Below are positions 26,648 to 35,312 of a DNA stretch of 64,000 bases, piece after piece. Numbering within the stretch: the first letter of the stretch is position 1; each line of letters starts with the position of its first letter. The notes beneath the pieces were generated by a model that did not search any database, had not been told where the DNA came from, and saw only the letters and a program-made list of their open reading frames with translations. Origin of the DNA: Nocardia sp. SYP-A9097 (lineage in GTDB: Bacteria; Actinomycetota; Actinomycetes; Mycobacteriales; Mycobacteriaceae); the NCBI RefSeq assembly GCF_009649815.1, contig NZ_WJIC01000010.1:62001-126000 (forward strand). The letters run 5' to 3'. A program made the translations under genes and the position numbers.

Positions 26648-27500
26648 TCAGCCCTGTGTCGCGCGGATCGATCGCACGATGATGTCGGCGACGCCGCGCA
26701 TACCTTCCAGGGTCGGGTGGTACGGGAGCAGGGTTTGGGTCGCCAGCAGCGGTTCGAACCAGCGGGTGCCCACCGGGGCGCACATATCGTGGCCGATCGA
26801 CTCCGGCCGGGTGTCTATATAGACGGCCCCGGCCGCGACGGCTTCGCGCGCGACAACGGCACTGAGTCTGTCGAAGGCGATCTGGATGTGGATGGCATCG
26901 GCGGGGCGCAGGCCGGCCAGATCGGCGCAGCCGCCCTCGCTCACATAGGTGGGCCAGCCGTCGACATAGACCTTCGCGTTCGGTGCGAGGACCGAGATCT
27001 GGTGCAGCGCAGTGGAGTACGCGGCCGCGATGCCGTCGATCGCGCTGCCCCAGGCAGGATCGGCACACGGCTTCGCACCGGCCAGGTGACAGGTCAGAAT
27101 GTACTTGGTCATATCGGCGTCATTCGCGCCGATATGAACGGTCACCAGTTTGGTGTTCGGCCCGAGCCCGTCCAACTGCGGCGCGATACCAGCGCCCTGA
27201 GAGGTGGTCAGGTGCGGGATCTTGGCCGAGCTGCAGGTCCGATCGTCAAGGCGCACACCCAGACTCGCGGCCACCAGCTTCGGTGTGTTCGCGGTGGAGC
27301 GCAGGCATTGCATCGGGTGCGCCGAGATCGATCGCCTGCGCACCGGTGGTTGCCGCCCCGGAGTCGCCGAGTGCCACGTACTCCGCCCCGCCATCAGAGG
27401 GAGCGGCTACTACGGGCGAGGCCGGAGCTATGACCGCCAATGCGACCGGTATCGCAGCGAATATTCCTGTGCGCCAGCTGTTTCGGAGGGTTTTCGTCAT
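26648..27500 (-). pseudogene. Secreted SGNH/GDSL lipase, frameshifted
   Basis: The 5' part (ATG at 27500) encodes a signal peptide MTKTLRNSWRTGIFAAIPVA ending near AAPSDG and the block EYVALGDSG with the catalytic Ser. The rest (CLRSTANTPKLVAASLG, HIGANDADM, GHDMCAP and the YHPTLEGM catalytic His) is in a frame that needs one extra base skipped. The shift lies between about 27330 and 27390; a GGGG run in the GDSG codons is a candidate. The whole would be about 283 residues. It is either a sequencing error or a recent pseudogene. Secreted lipases of this type cleave host or wall lipids. Confidence 0.75.
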
Positions 27501-27952
27501 CGTTGTCGCCCCTGCTGAATGAAAGTGGTACGTGCCGGTCTCAGTTTATGACTGTGGCGCAGATTACGCACCGACCGGCGAGTACGGCAAGACCCCAGCC
27601 GATTTCGCGATGCGGTGCTGGAAATTTACTGAATCATTCGCTCGACAGTTGCGCGCCGCCGAGAGGGTCGCGTTGCGCATTGAAGCGACTCGGATCGCGA
27701 TGGATTCCGCGGAATGAGATCACCTACCGACCGATAGCCGTTCGATTGCCCACAAATTGTTCCGCAGTGAAATGTTATCGCCTGGAAGGTCTTTCGCGAT
27801 TACCGACGGGGAAACCCTTGGCGTCACGGACGTGGTGCTGGTTGGATGCCGGAGTAGCGCCCGACCAAGCGCTGCGTAAGTGAAGGCTGCATACTACGAC
27901 GCGGACAGCGGCAGCTGTCCGTCACGGATCTCGAACTCTTCGGGGGTTGTAC
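27501..27952. other. 452-base intergenic region without a convincing gene
   Basis: The GC content is lower than in its neighbours. A 61-residue frame at 27532-27717 has no ribosome site or recognisable family. A small hairpin GGACAGC/GCTGTCC lies at about 27903-27920. It probably holds the divergent promoters of the GDSL and lipoprotein genes. Confidence 0.5.
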
Positions 27953-28780
27953 ATGATTGACTCGATTCCGCAAGAACTCTCCGTGCACCGGCGACGCCGG
28001 GCACTCGTCCCGGCCATGGTCGCGGCGGCTGCCCTGTTCGGCGCACTCGTAACCGGTTGCTCCTCTTCCGATTCCGGCTCCTCCAGCACCTCCGCGGCCG
28101 CCCCGGCCACCGGTCCACTGCCCGACGGCGGCCAGCTGATCGCGGAGAGCTCGCGCACCACCCAGACCCTGCAGTCGGTGCACCTGGACCTCAAGGTCAC
28201 CGGTATCGAGAACCTGCCGGTCGATTACGTCAAGGCCGACATCACCAACCAGCCGCAGGGCAGCGGTCAGGCCGTCGGCGAGGCCAAGGTCCGCGTCAAG
28301 GAGGGCGATCCCACCTGGACCGAGACCAAGTTCCTGGTCGTCGACAAGACCCTGTACGCCGGTGACGGCACCAAGTACGCGCCCGTCGGACCGGCCGAGA
28401 AGGTCTACGATCCGGGCGTAATCCTGGACAAGGACAAGGGTTTGGCGCATGTGATCGCCGAGGTCAAGAACCCGAAGGTGGAGTCCCGCGAGACCATCAA
28501 CGGCGTCAATACCGTCAAGGTCACCGGCACCATCGACACCGCGGTCATCGACCCGGTCGTACCGCGCATCGGCCAGGCCGGCGGCGTACTGCCCATCACC
28601 CTGTGGATCGCCGATGTCGCCCCGCCGACCACCTCGGCCGCGCCGCTGCCGTCCAGTGCCGCCTCGCCGGGTACCGGCCCGAACCTGGTGCGCGCCATCG
28701 TCACCAAGGATTCCGGCAATGTGAACCTGACCCTCTCGGGTTGGGGCAAGTCCGTGAACGTCGTCAAGCCCGCGGGTTAA
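27953..28780 (+). CDS. LppX/LprA/LprF/LprG family lipoprotein
   Basis: 275 residues from the ATG at 27953. A basic n-region (VHRRRRALVP) and hydrophobic core end at the lipobox LVTGC, with lipidated Cys36, then a Ser/Ala linker. The body (SSRTTQTLQSVHLDLKVTG, later VESRETINGVNTVKVTGT) is the LppX_LprAFG half-barrel that carries acylated lipids across the envelope in mycobacteria. A Pro/Ala/Ser insertion (PPTTSAAPLPSSAASPGTG) is near the C-terminus. It lies upstream of the desaturase/PKS/ABC genes, which could supply its lipid cargo, although a terminator-like hairpin separates them. Confidence 0.87.
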   Translation: MIDSIPQELSVHRRRRALVPAMVAAAALFGALVTGCSSSDSGSSSTSAAAPATGPLPDGGQLIAESSRTTQTLQSVHLDLKVTGIENLPVDYVKADITNQPQGSGQAVGEAKVRVKEGDPTWTETKFLVVDKTLYAGDGTKYAPVGPAEKVYDPGVILDKDKGLAHVIAEVKNPKVESRETINGVNTVKVTGTIDTAVIDPVVPRIGQAGGVLPITLWIADVAPPTTSAAPLPSSAASPGTGPNLVRAIVTKDSGNVNLTLSGWGKSVNVVKPAG

Positions 28781-28812
28781 GTCCGGCACAGCTCGGCAAC
28801 CGAGTTCCACCC

Positions 28813-28864
28813 CGGTCCGGGAAAGCGAACGGCGGCAACGACTGCCGTCCGCGATCCCGGACCG
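28813..28864 (+). terminator. Hairpin after the lipoprotein gene
   Basis: CGGTCCGGGA (28813-28822) pairs with TCCCGGACCG (28855-28864), with inner ACGGC/GCCGT pairs. It begins 32 bases after the lipoprotein stop. No T run follows, as is common in actinobacteria. Confidence 0.6.
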
Positions 28865-29063
28865 GTTGCGTTCGGGCGAGGCTCGAGTAACGTCTCGACT
28901 CGCTCGTGGCGGATGTATCGCTTAAGAAGTTTTTCAGTGAAATGCAAGCCCCACCACAGACGATATCTACACAACGCTCAAAGGCGGTGTGTGCGTATGG
29001 CTTTCCGGGGCAGCGATGAACCTGATCGGCCGAGCAGCAGCCGATCAGACATGGAGGAATGAG

Positions 29064-30527
29064 ATGACGACCGACGACCGCCCAGAAATCGAGGAGCGGG
29101 AACTCCGTCAACCTCCGCCGGACGGCCCACCTCCGATCTCGAACGTGTGGGTTTACAACGGCAAAGCCTACGACCTCAGCGACTGGATTTCCAAGCATCC
29201 GGGCGGCGAGTTCTTCATCGGGCGAACAAAAAATCGTGACATCACCTCGATTATCGGTTCGTACCACAAGAATCCGGAGGGAATCGGCAAGCTGATCGAG
29301 CGCTACGCGCTCAATCGCGATGCCCTGCCGGAGGATATCCATCCCAAGGCCAACGCGCCGGACTTCCTTTTCACCGAGGGTTTCGACAGCTGGCGCGACA
29401 CCCCCAAGTACCGCTTCGACAATAAGGACGACCTGCTGCATCGGGTCAAGAAGCGGCTCAAGGAGCCCGAACTGGCCGCCCGCATCAAGCGGATGGACCG
29501 GGCCTTCAATATCGTCGTTGCGCTGCTTGCGATTTCGTACTTCGCGGTACAGGGTTTGCGCCTGTTCGAGCGCAGCTGGATGCCGCTGCCGGTGTTCGTG
29601 ATCGCCATGGTGCTGCTGCGCAGTTCGCTGGCGGGTTTCGGGCACTACGCCATCCACCGCGCCCAGAAGGGCATGAACAAGATCTACACGAATGCCTTCG
29701 ACTTCAATTATGTCGCACTGGCTTTCGTCACCGCGGACGGGCACGCGCTGCTGCACCACCCGCACACCCAGAGTGAAGTCGACATCAAGAAGAACGTCTT
29801 CACCATGATGACGCGGATCCCCCGGCTCTACCGGGTGCCGATCCACACCATTCACAAGTTCGGGCACACCGTCACCGGTATGACCATTCGACTGCTCGAT
29901 GTCTGCCGCCTGACCCGCAAGGTCGGGATCAAGGATATGTACGGCACCTGGGGCGGTGCGCTGCCGCACTTCATCGGGTCGTTCGGCGTGCGGTTCCTGC
30001 TGCTCGGCGAGTTGATCGCGTTCATTGTCGCAGGCGACTTCTGGGCCTGGGCACTGCAATTCGTGATCTCACTGTGGATCAGCACCTTCCTGGTGGTGGC
30101 CAGCCACGACTTCGAGGAAGAGGTCGAGGAGATCGAGACCAATACCGAGGACTGGGGTATCAACCAGATCGAACAAGCCTATGACCTGAAGGTGGTCGGC
30201 AACCGCTACGTGGACTGCTTCCTGTCGGCCGGGCTCAGCTCGCACCGCGTGCACCACGTATTGCCTTACCAGCGCAGCGGTTTCGCCAATATCGCCACCG
30301 AAGACGTCTTGCGGGAGGAGGCAGCCGAATTCGGGATCGAATGGCTGCCGGCCAAGAGTTTCTTCACCGATCGTTTCCCGAAGCAGATCCGGACCTATCT
30401 GCTCGCTGCCTCGGACGACGCGAAGGAACAGAACTGGGGGTTCTTCCGCGAGCATTTCGCGCCGTCGGCCCTGAAGACCTGCGTGGTCTACACCGCCCAG
30501 GGCTTCACCGGAATCGGAACTGTCTGA
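29064..30527 (+). CDS. Fatty acid desaturase with N-terminal cytochrome b5 domain
   Basis: 487 residues from the ATG at 29064, preceded by GGAGG. The cytochrome b5 domain (residues 25-80) has heme ligands His45 (HPGG) and His68 (SYHKN). The desaturase domain carries His boxes at 194-198 (HYAIH), 227-234 (HALLHHPH) and 394-398 (HRVHH), with hydrophobic spans around 150-190 and 310-345. It is a self-sufficient front-end-type membrane desaturase or hydroxylase. It lies 55 bases ahead of the type III PKS, so it probably modifies the acyl starter or the product. Fused b5 desaturases are rare in bacteria. Confidence 0.87.
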   Translation: MTTDDRPEIEERELRQPPPDGPPPISNVWVYNGKAYDLSDWISKHPGGEFFIGRTKNRDITSIIGSYHKNPEGIGKLIERYALNRDALPEDIHPKANAPDFLFTEGFDSWRDTPKYRFDNKDDLLHRVKKRLKEPELAARIKRMDRAFNIVVALLAISYFAVQGLRLFERSWMPLPVFVIAMVLLRSSLAGFGHYAIHRAQKGMNKIYTNAFDFNYVALAFVTADGHALLHHPHTQSEVDIKKNVFTMMTRIPRLYRVPIHTIHKFGHTVTGMTIRLLDVCRLTRKVGIKDMYGTWGGALPHFIGSFGVRFLLLGELIAFIVAGDFWAWALQFVISLWISTFLVVASHDFEEEVEEIETNTEDWGINQIEQAYDLKVVGNRYVDCFLSAGLSSHRVHHVLPYQRSGFANIATEDVLREEAAEFGIEWLPAKSFFTDRFPKQIRTYLLAASDDAKEQNWGFFREHFAPSALKTCVVYTAQGFTGIGTV

Positions 30528-30582
30528 ACCGATTTCATGCACCGCCGGGCAATATTTTCACTGAAAGAAGGGGAGTAATTTC

Positions 30583-31785
30583 GTGACTATCACATTCAAC
30601 GAGGGGGGCGCCGCGCCTGTAAAGACCACTCCGTACGCGGGTGGCCGGCACGGGTACGGTCTGGTCGAGACGGCACTGCCGCCGGCCCCGCCGACCACCA
30701 TCGGCGTTATCGAGAGCATTGCGACGGGATCCCCGCTGCAGGTCGTCGATCAGGCCGAGGCGGCGCTGCGGGTCGCCGGGCGATTCGCCGATCCGGCCCA
30801 GCAGGCGCGTATTCCGCGGATCTACCAGAAGACCCGGATCGACACCCGCCACCTGGCCGTCGACCCGCTGGACGAGGCATTCCTGCCATTCAGTTCCAAG
30901 CCGGCCACCATTCGCGAACGCATGAATCTGTTCTACGAGCACGCCGCACCGCTGGCGGTCGATGTGGCCCGGCGCGCGATCGCCGGACTCGACGATCCAG
31001 CCGCGCAGATCGGGCAGCTGATCTTCGTGACCAGCACCGGATTCATCGCGCCCGGTGTGGATGTGGCCGTGGTCAAGCAGCTCGGCCTGTCCCCCGCCGT
31101 GAGCCGGGTGGTCGTCAACTTCATGGGTTGCGCCGCCGCCATGAACGGCATGCGGACCGCGGTGGACTACGTCCGGGCGCACCCGGACAAGAAGGCCATG
31201 CTCATCTGCATCGAAATCAGTTCGGTGAACGCGGTTTTCGACGACGATATCAATGATGTCATTACGCACAGCCTGTTCGGCGACGGCTGCGGCGCCGTCG
31301 TGATCGGCGCGGGCCAGCCGCATCAGCAGCTCGAGGCCGGCAAGATCGTCATCCGGGACAGCTTCAGCTACCTGTTCGACGATGCCGAGGACGGCATCGT
31401 GCTGGGCGTCAACGACAACGGCATCACCTGCGAACTCTCCGAGAACCTGCCGCAGTACATTCTGCGCGGCGTCGACCCGGTCGTCTCGGAAGTGTTGCAC
31501 CGCAACGGACTCGACAAGTCCGATATCGACCTGTGGGCCATCCACCCGGGTGGACCCAAGATCATCGAGCAGTCCGCGGCCTCGCTGGGCATCGCACCGG
31601 ACGCACCGGCGCTGAGCTGGGACGTACTGGCACGCTACGGCAATATGCTGAGCGTCTCGCTGATCTTCGTGCTGGAAGAGATGGCGCGACAGGCGGATTC
31701 GCCCGAGCCCCTCTCCACCGGCGTCGCGTTCTCCTTCGCGCCGGGTGTGACGCTCGAAGGCATCGTCTTCGACATCGTCCGCTAA
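30583..31785 (+). CDS. Type III polyketide synthase (chalcone/stilbene synthase family)
   Basis: 400 residues from a GTG at 30583, with AAGGGGAG seven bases upstream. The catalytic triad is complete: Cys183 (NFMGCAAAMNG), His321 (AIHPGGPKI), Asn354 (RYGNMLS). A GVxFxFGPG-like loop appears as FSFAPGVTLEG. Relatives such as mycobacterial PKS10/11/18 extend fatty acyl-CoA with malonyl-CoA to alkylpyrones or alkylresorcinols. With a desaturase before and an exporter after it, a secreted or envelope lipid-polyketide is likely. The exact product cannot be told. Confidence 0.9.
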   Translation: MTITFNEGGAAPVKTTPYAGGRHGYGLVETALPPAPPTTIGVIESIATGSPLQVVDQAEAALRVAGRFADPAQQARIPRIYQKTRIDTRHLAVDPLDEAFLPFSSKPATIRERMNLFYEHAAPLAVDVARRAIAGLDDPAAQIGQLIFVTSTGFIAPGVDVAVVKQLGLSPAVSRVVVNFMGCAAAMNGMRTAVDYVRAHPDKKAMLICIEISSVNAVFDDDINDVITHSLFGDGCGAVVIGAGQPHQQLEAGKIVIRDSFSYLFDDAEDGIVLGVNDNGITCELSENLPQYILRGVDPVVSEVLHRNGLDKSDIDLWAIHPGGPKIIEQSAASLGIAPDAPALSWDVLARYGNMLSVSLIFVLEEMARQADSPEPLSTGVAFSFAPGVTLEGIVFDIVR

Positions 31786-31821
31786 AAGTATTCGCGCACA
31801 GCATCTTTCAGAGAGCAAGCC

Positions 31822-33762
31822 ATGCAACTCATCAGATTCCTCATCTCCATCTCGTGGATGCGGATCGTGGCCGTCATCGCCGCCGGTCTGATCTGCGGCG
31901 CCGCCAACACCTACCTGGTGACACTGATCCGCGGTGTCGTATCGCCCGAACCGCATCCACAGGTCACCGTCGTGAGCTTCGCACTCACCGGCCTGGTGAT
32001 CCTGGTGAGTGGCGTGCTCTCCCAGGTACTGCTGGTGCGACTGGCGCAGGACGCCATCTACCGGCTCCGCGCGGAGCTCAGCTCGGGCATCGTCTCGGCT
32101 CCGCTGGAGCATCTGGAACGCCTCGGCATGCACCGGCTCATGGCCACGCTCACCGAGGACGTTCGATCGCTGTCACAGGCGGTCACCGCGATTCCGAGTA
32201 TCGCCGTCGATGTGGCGACCATCATCGGCTGCTTCATCTTCCTGGTGATGTTGTCCGGGCCGATCTTCGCGATCACGCTGCTGGGCACCATTATCGGAAT
32301 CTCTTCCGTCGAACTGTTCCTCAAGCGGGTGCGAGTGCTGTACCGCGAGGCGCGGGAGAACGATGACGCGCTGCTGCGCGCCTTCCAAGCGGTGACGCTG
32401 GGCATCAAGGAGCTCAAGCTGCATCGCGGGCGGCGACGCGACTTCATGGAACGGCATCTACTCGGATCGGCGCAGGCGCTGCGGGATCAGAATGTGGAGG
32501 CCGGATCGCGGTTCTCCATCGGCCAGGGGCTCGGACAGGGACTACAGCTCGCCACCATGGCGCTGATCCTGTTCGTCGTCGCCAAATCCCTTGGCGTGCA
32601 CCAGGATGTGATGGTCGGCTACGTGCTGGTCACCACCTTCCTGGCCATGCCCATGCAGAACTTCATGCATCGCATTCCGGATCTGCTCCGAGGTGATGTG
32701 GCGCTCGACAAGATTCGCGGCATGAACCTCTCCATGGAGACCATGCACAATGAGGATCAGCTGCCCTACAGCGATCGGCCCGCGGCCACCGAGGCGCGGC
32801 TGGAGTTGACCGACGTCAGCTACCACTACCGGTTCGAGGCGCCGTCACCGCTCGACGAAGGCCCCGGCGGGCAGCCGCCCGGGACCGGACCGCATCCGGG
32901 CGGACAGCCCAAGGGCGCGAAACCCGAAGGCGCACCGGCACATCCGGGCGCTCGCGGCGGACATCCCGCTCCCCCCGGTGGTCCTCCCGGTGGCGCGGGC
33001 GCGCATCGTCCCGGCGGTCCGCCGCCGCACCGCGGTGGACATCCCACCGGACCGGATGTGAACGGGCACCGCTGGGTCGATCATGGCCGCGACACCCGGC
33101 CGGTGCCGATGAGCGCCATGCCGGGCGAAGCGGGTGAAGGCGACGGATTCCGTTTGGGACCGATCGATCTCACCTTCGAGCCCGGTCAGATCACCTTCAT
33201 CGTCGGCGGTAACGGCAGCGGCAAGTCCACCCTCGCCAAGCTGATCACCGGCCTGTACGTGCCACGCTCGGGCACCGTGAAGCTCAATGACGAACTGATC
33301 AACCACGAGAATATCGAGTGGTACCGGCAGAACACCTCGGCCATCTTCACCGATTTCCATCTCTTCGAGGACTACCTCGGCTTCGATCGCCCCGGCATCG
33401 ACACCGAAGTCCAGCACTACCTCGAAGAGCTGCAGATCGCGCACAAGGTGACCGTCAAGGACGGCAAACTCTCGACCATCGACCTCTCACAGGGTCAGCG
33501 AAAGCGCCTGGCGCTCTTGACCGCCCTGCTGGAAGACCGCTCGATCTACCTCTTCGACGAGTGGGCCGCCGACCAGGAACCCAAATTCCGCGACGTCTTC
33601 TACACCGAGATCCTCGCCGAACTGAAGGGCCGCGGCAAAACGGTCATCGTCATCACCCACGACGACCGCTACTTCCACCTCGCCGACCAACTCGTCAAAC
33701 TCGACTTCGGCAAGCTCACCGAGGCCGAAGCGATCGCCGGATTCGCACCCGGCACGGAGTAA
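31822..33762 (+). CDS. PvdE/SyrD-type ABC exporter with His/Pro/Gly-rich insertion
   Basis: 646 residues, fused permease (six spans, residues 1-290) and ATPase. A-loop VSYHY is at 332-336, Walker A GGNGSGKST at 462-470, signature LSQGQRKRL, Walker B IYLFDEW and H-loop ITHDD. The fold matches cyclic-peptide/siderophore exporters. About 100 residues (339-440), rich in Pro, Gly and His (eight His), separate the A-loop strand from the Walker A core, where relatives have only a short hairpin. It is 36 bases after the PKS gene and probably moves the PKS product to the periplasm or envelope. Confidence 0.88.
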   Translation: MQLIRFLISISWMRIVAVIAAGLICGAANTYLVTLIRGVVSPEPHPQVTVVSFALTGLVILVSGVLSQVLLVRLAQDAIYRLRAELSSGIVSAPLEHLERLGMHRLMATLTEDVRSLSQAVTAIPSIAVDVATIIGCFIFLVMLSGPIFAITLLGTIIGISSVELFLKRVRVLYREARENDDALLRAFQAVTLGIKELKLHRGRRRDFMERHLLGSAQALRDQNVEAGSRFSIGQGLGQGLQLATMALILFVVAKSLGVHQDVMVGYVLVTTFLAMPMQNFMHRIPDLLRGDVALDKIRGMNLSMETMHNEDQLPYSDRPAATEARLELTDVSYHYRFEAPSPLDEGPGGQPPGTGPHPGGQPKGAKPEGAPAHPGARGGHPAPPGGPPGGAGAHRPGGPPPHRGGHPTGPDVNGHRWVDHGRDTRPVPMSAMPGEAGEGDGFRLGPIDLTFEPGQITFIVGGNGSGKSTLAKLITGLYVPRSGTVKLNDELINHENIEWYRQNTSAIFTDFHLFEDYLGFDRPGIDTEVQHYLEELQIAHKVTVKDGKLSTIDLSQGQRKRLALLTALLEDRSIYLFDEWAADQEPKFRDVFYTEILAELKGRGKTVIVITHDDRYFHLADQLVKLDFGKLTEAEAIAGFAPGTE

Positions 33763-33791
33763 TACCCGACCCGTCGTTGTGGCCTCGAAGC

Positions 33792-34646
33792 ATGGTCAGC
33801 GAAGCACCGGCAACGAAGCAGCAACGGCGGGAACAACTCCGAGACTTCCTAAGGACCCGCCGGGCGCGATTGACGCCCGGCGACGTCGGACTACCACCGG
33901 CGGGCAAGCGACGTACTCCCGGTCTACGCCGCGAGGAGGTCGCACTGCTCGCCGGTGTCGGCGTCTCCTGGTACACCTGGCTCGAACAGGGCCGCGCTAT
34001 CAACGTCTCCGCCGAGGTACTCGACGCGATAGGCCGCGCGCTCCAGCTGAGCCAGCCCGAGCGCGCCCACCTGTTCGTCCTCGCCGGACTGAATCCGCCT
34101 CCGGCGCAACGTGTTCAGGCCGCGGACGTCACGCCCGAGCTGCACCGCCTGCTCGACGCCTGGTCACCATGCCCGGCACTGCTGCGCGATCGATACTGGA
34201 ACATCCTCGCCGTCAATGACGCGACCCGGGCGGTCTTCGGATACGACGAAGCCGACCGCAATTGCCTGATCTCCTTCTTCACCAATGCCCGCTACCGGGG
34301 GATACACGTGCAATGGGCGCGGGTCGCACCGGCGGTCGTGGCCGCCTTCCGCGCCGAAGGTGCCCAGCTGGCGGGCGATCCGGAATTCGATCGGCTGGTA
34401 ACCGAACTCAGCTCCGCGAGTACGGAATTCGCGGAGCTCTGGGCCAGACATGAGGTCGCCTCCCCCACCCAGGCGGTGAAGGCCGTGAGCCATCCCGACG
34501 CCGGTGAGCTGTTCTTCGACACCACCACGCTGGCCGTCATCGACCAGCCGGGCTGGTATCTCGACCTGTACAACCCCCAGCCCGGCACGTCGACGCGCGC
34601 ACGGCTCGAAGGATTATTGTGCCCCGCTGCGCGAATCGCCGGATAG
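33792..34646 (+). CDS. XRE-family regulator with MmyB-like ligand domain
   Basis: 284 residues from the ATG at 33792. Helix-turn-helix residues 12-75 contain LRTRRARLTPGDVGLP, GLRREEVALLAGVGVSWYTWLEQGR (shown here in part) and the AEVLDAIGRALQLS helix. Residues 100-275 form the MmyB-type PAS-like domain (PCPALLRDRYWNILAVND), thought to bind fatty acyl or small ligands. It is only 29 bases after the exporter, so it may be the pathway regulator of the PKS locus. Same family as the broken gene at 3128-3869. Confidence 0.87.
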   Translation: MVSEAPATKQQRREQLRDFLRTRRARLTPGDVGLPPAGKRRTPGLRREEVALLAGVGVSWYTWLEQGRAINVSAEVLDAIGRALQLSQPERAHLFVLAGLNPPPAQRVQAADVTPELHRLLDAWSPCPALLRDRYWNILAVNDATRAVFGYDEADRNCLISFFTNARYRGIHVQWARVAPAVVAAFRAEGAQLAGDPEFDRLVTELSSASTEFAELWARHEVASPTQAVKAVSHPDAGELFFDTTTLAVIDQPGWYLDLYNPQPGTSTRARLEGLLCPAARIAG

Positions 34647-34724
34647 CGGAGCCGGCCTGGTGGTGACAGACCCGGGTTGACTGCGCACTGGTTGCCCGCA
34701 CGCACACTCGCGATGCTGAAACCC

Positions 34725-35198
34725 ATGACGCAGAACACCTTCCGATTCCAGAACAAGATCGCCCTCATCACCGGCGGCACCAGCGGCATGGGCCTGGCCA
34801 CCGCACACCGGCTGCTGGCCGAGGGCGCGACCGTCATCATCACCGGCCGCGACAAGAACCGGCTCGACACCGCCGCGGCCGAACTCGGCCATGCCGCTTC
34901 AGCGGGCACTGCCGCCGAACGCATCCTGGCGGTGCCCGGCGATATCGCGGTCCGCGCCGACCTCGACACCCGCCGCATCCGCGTCAACTCGGTGAGCCCC
35001 GGCTATATCGAAACGCCCATGCTGCACGAGAACATCCCCGCCACGGCCTATCCCGGGATCATCGCGTCCGTCCCCGCCGACCGCCTCGGCACCGCGGACG
35101 ACATCACGGCCGCGGTCGCCTTCCTCGGCTCCTCCGAGGCGTCGTATATCAACGGCCAAGATCTGGTGATCGACGGTGGCCTGGTCGCCACCATCTGA
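34725..35198 (+). pseudogene. SDR oxidoreductase with internal in-frame deletion
   Basis: 157 residues instead of about 245. The N-terminal NAD(P) site (ALITGGTSGMGLATA) and the C-terminus (RIRVNSVSPGYIETPM ... SYINGQDLVIDGG) are intact, but the join GDIAVRADLD-TRRIRVNS skips the NAG motif, the catalytic Ser and the YxxxK. About 85 residues are missing, so no SDR catalysis is expected. The frame is open, so a stable remnant protein could be made. It lies downstream of the XRE gene. Confidence 0.7.
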
Positions 35199-35312
35199 AC
35201 GGGCCTTCTCACCGTGGCGATACCCGGCATACCGGATGTGAAATCGCAGTTCGACCTGCACGACTGATCCTCGCCGAAGTCATTGGCCCCACCGGTCGTT
35301 CGGTCGGACAGC

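Noticed and set aside
27532..27717. 61-residue open frame in the gap before the lipoprotein
   Set aside because: No ribosome site, no motif, gap looks like promoter DNA.
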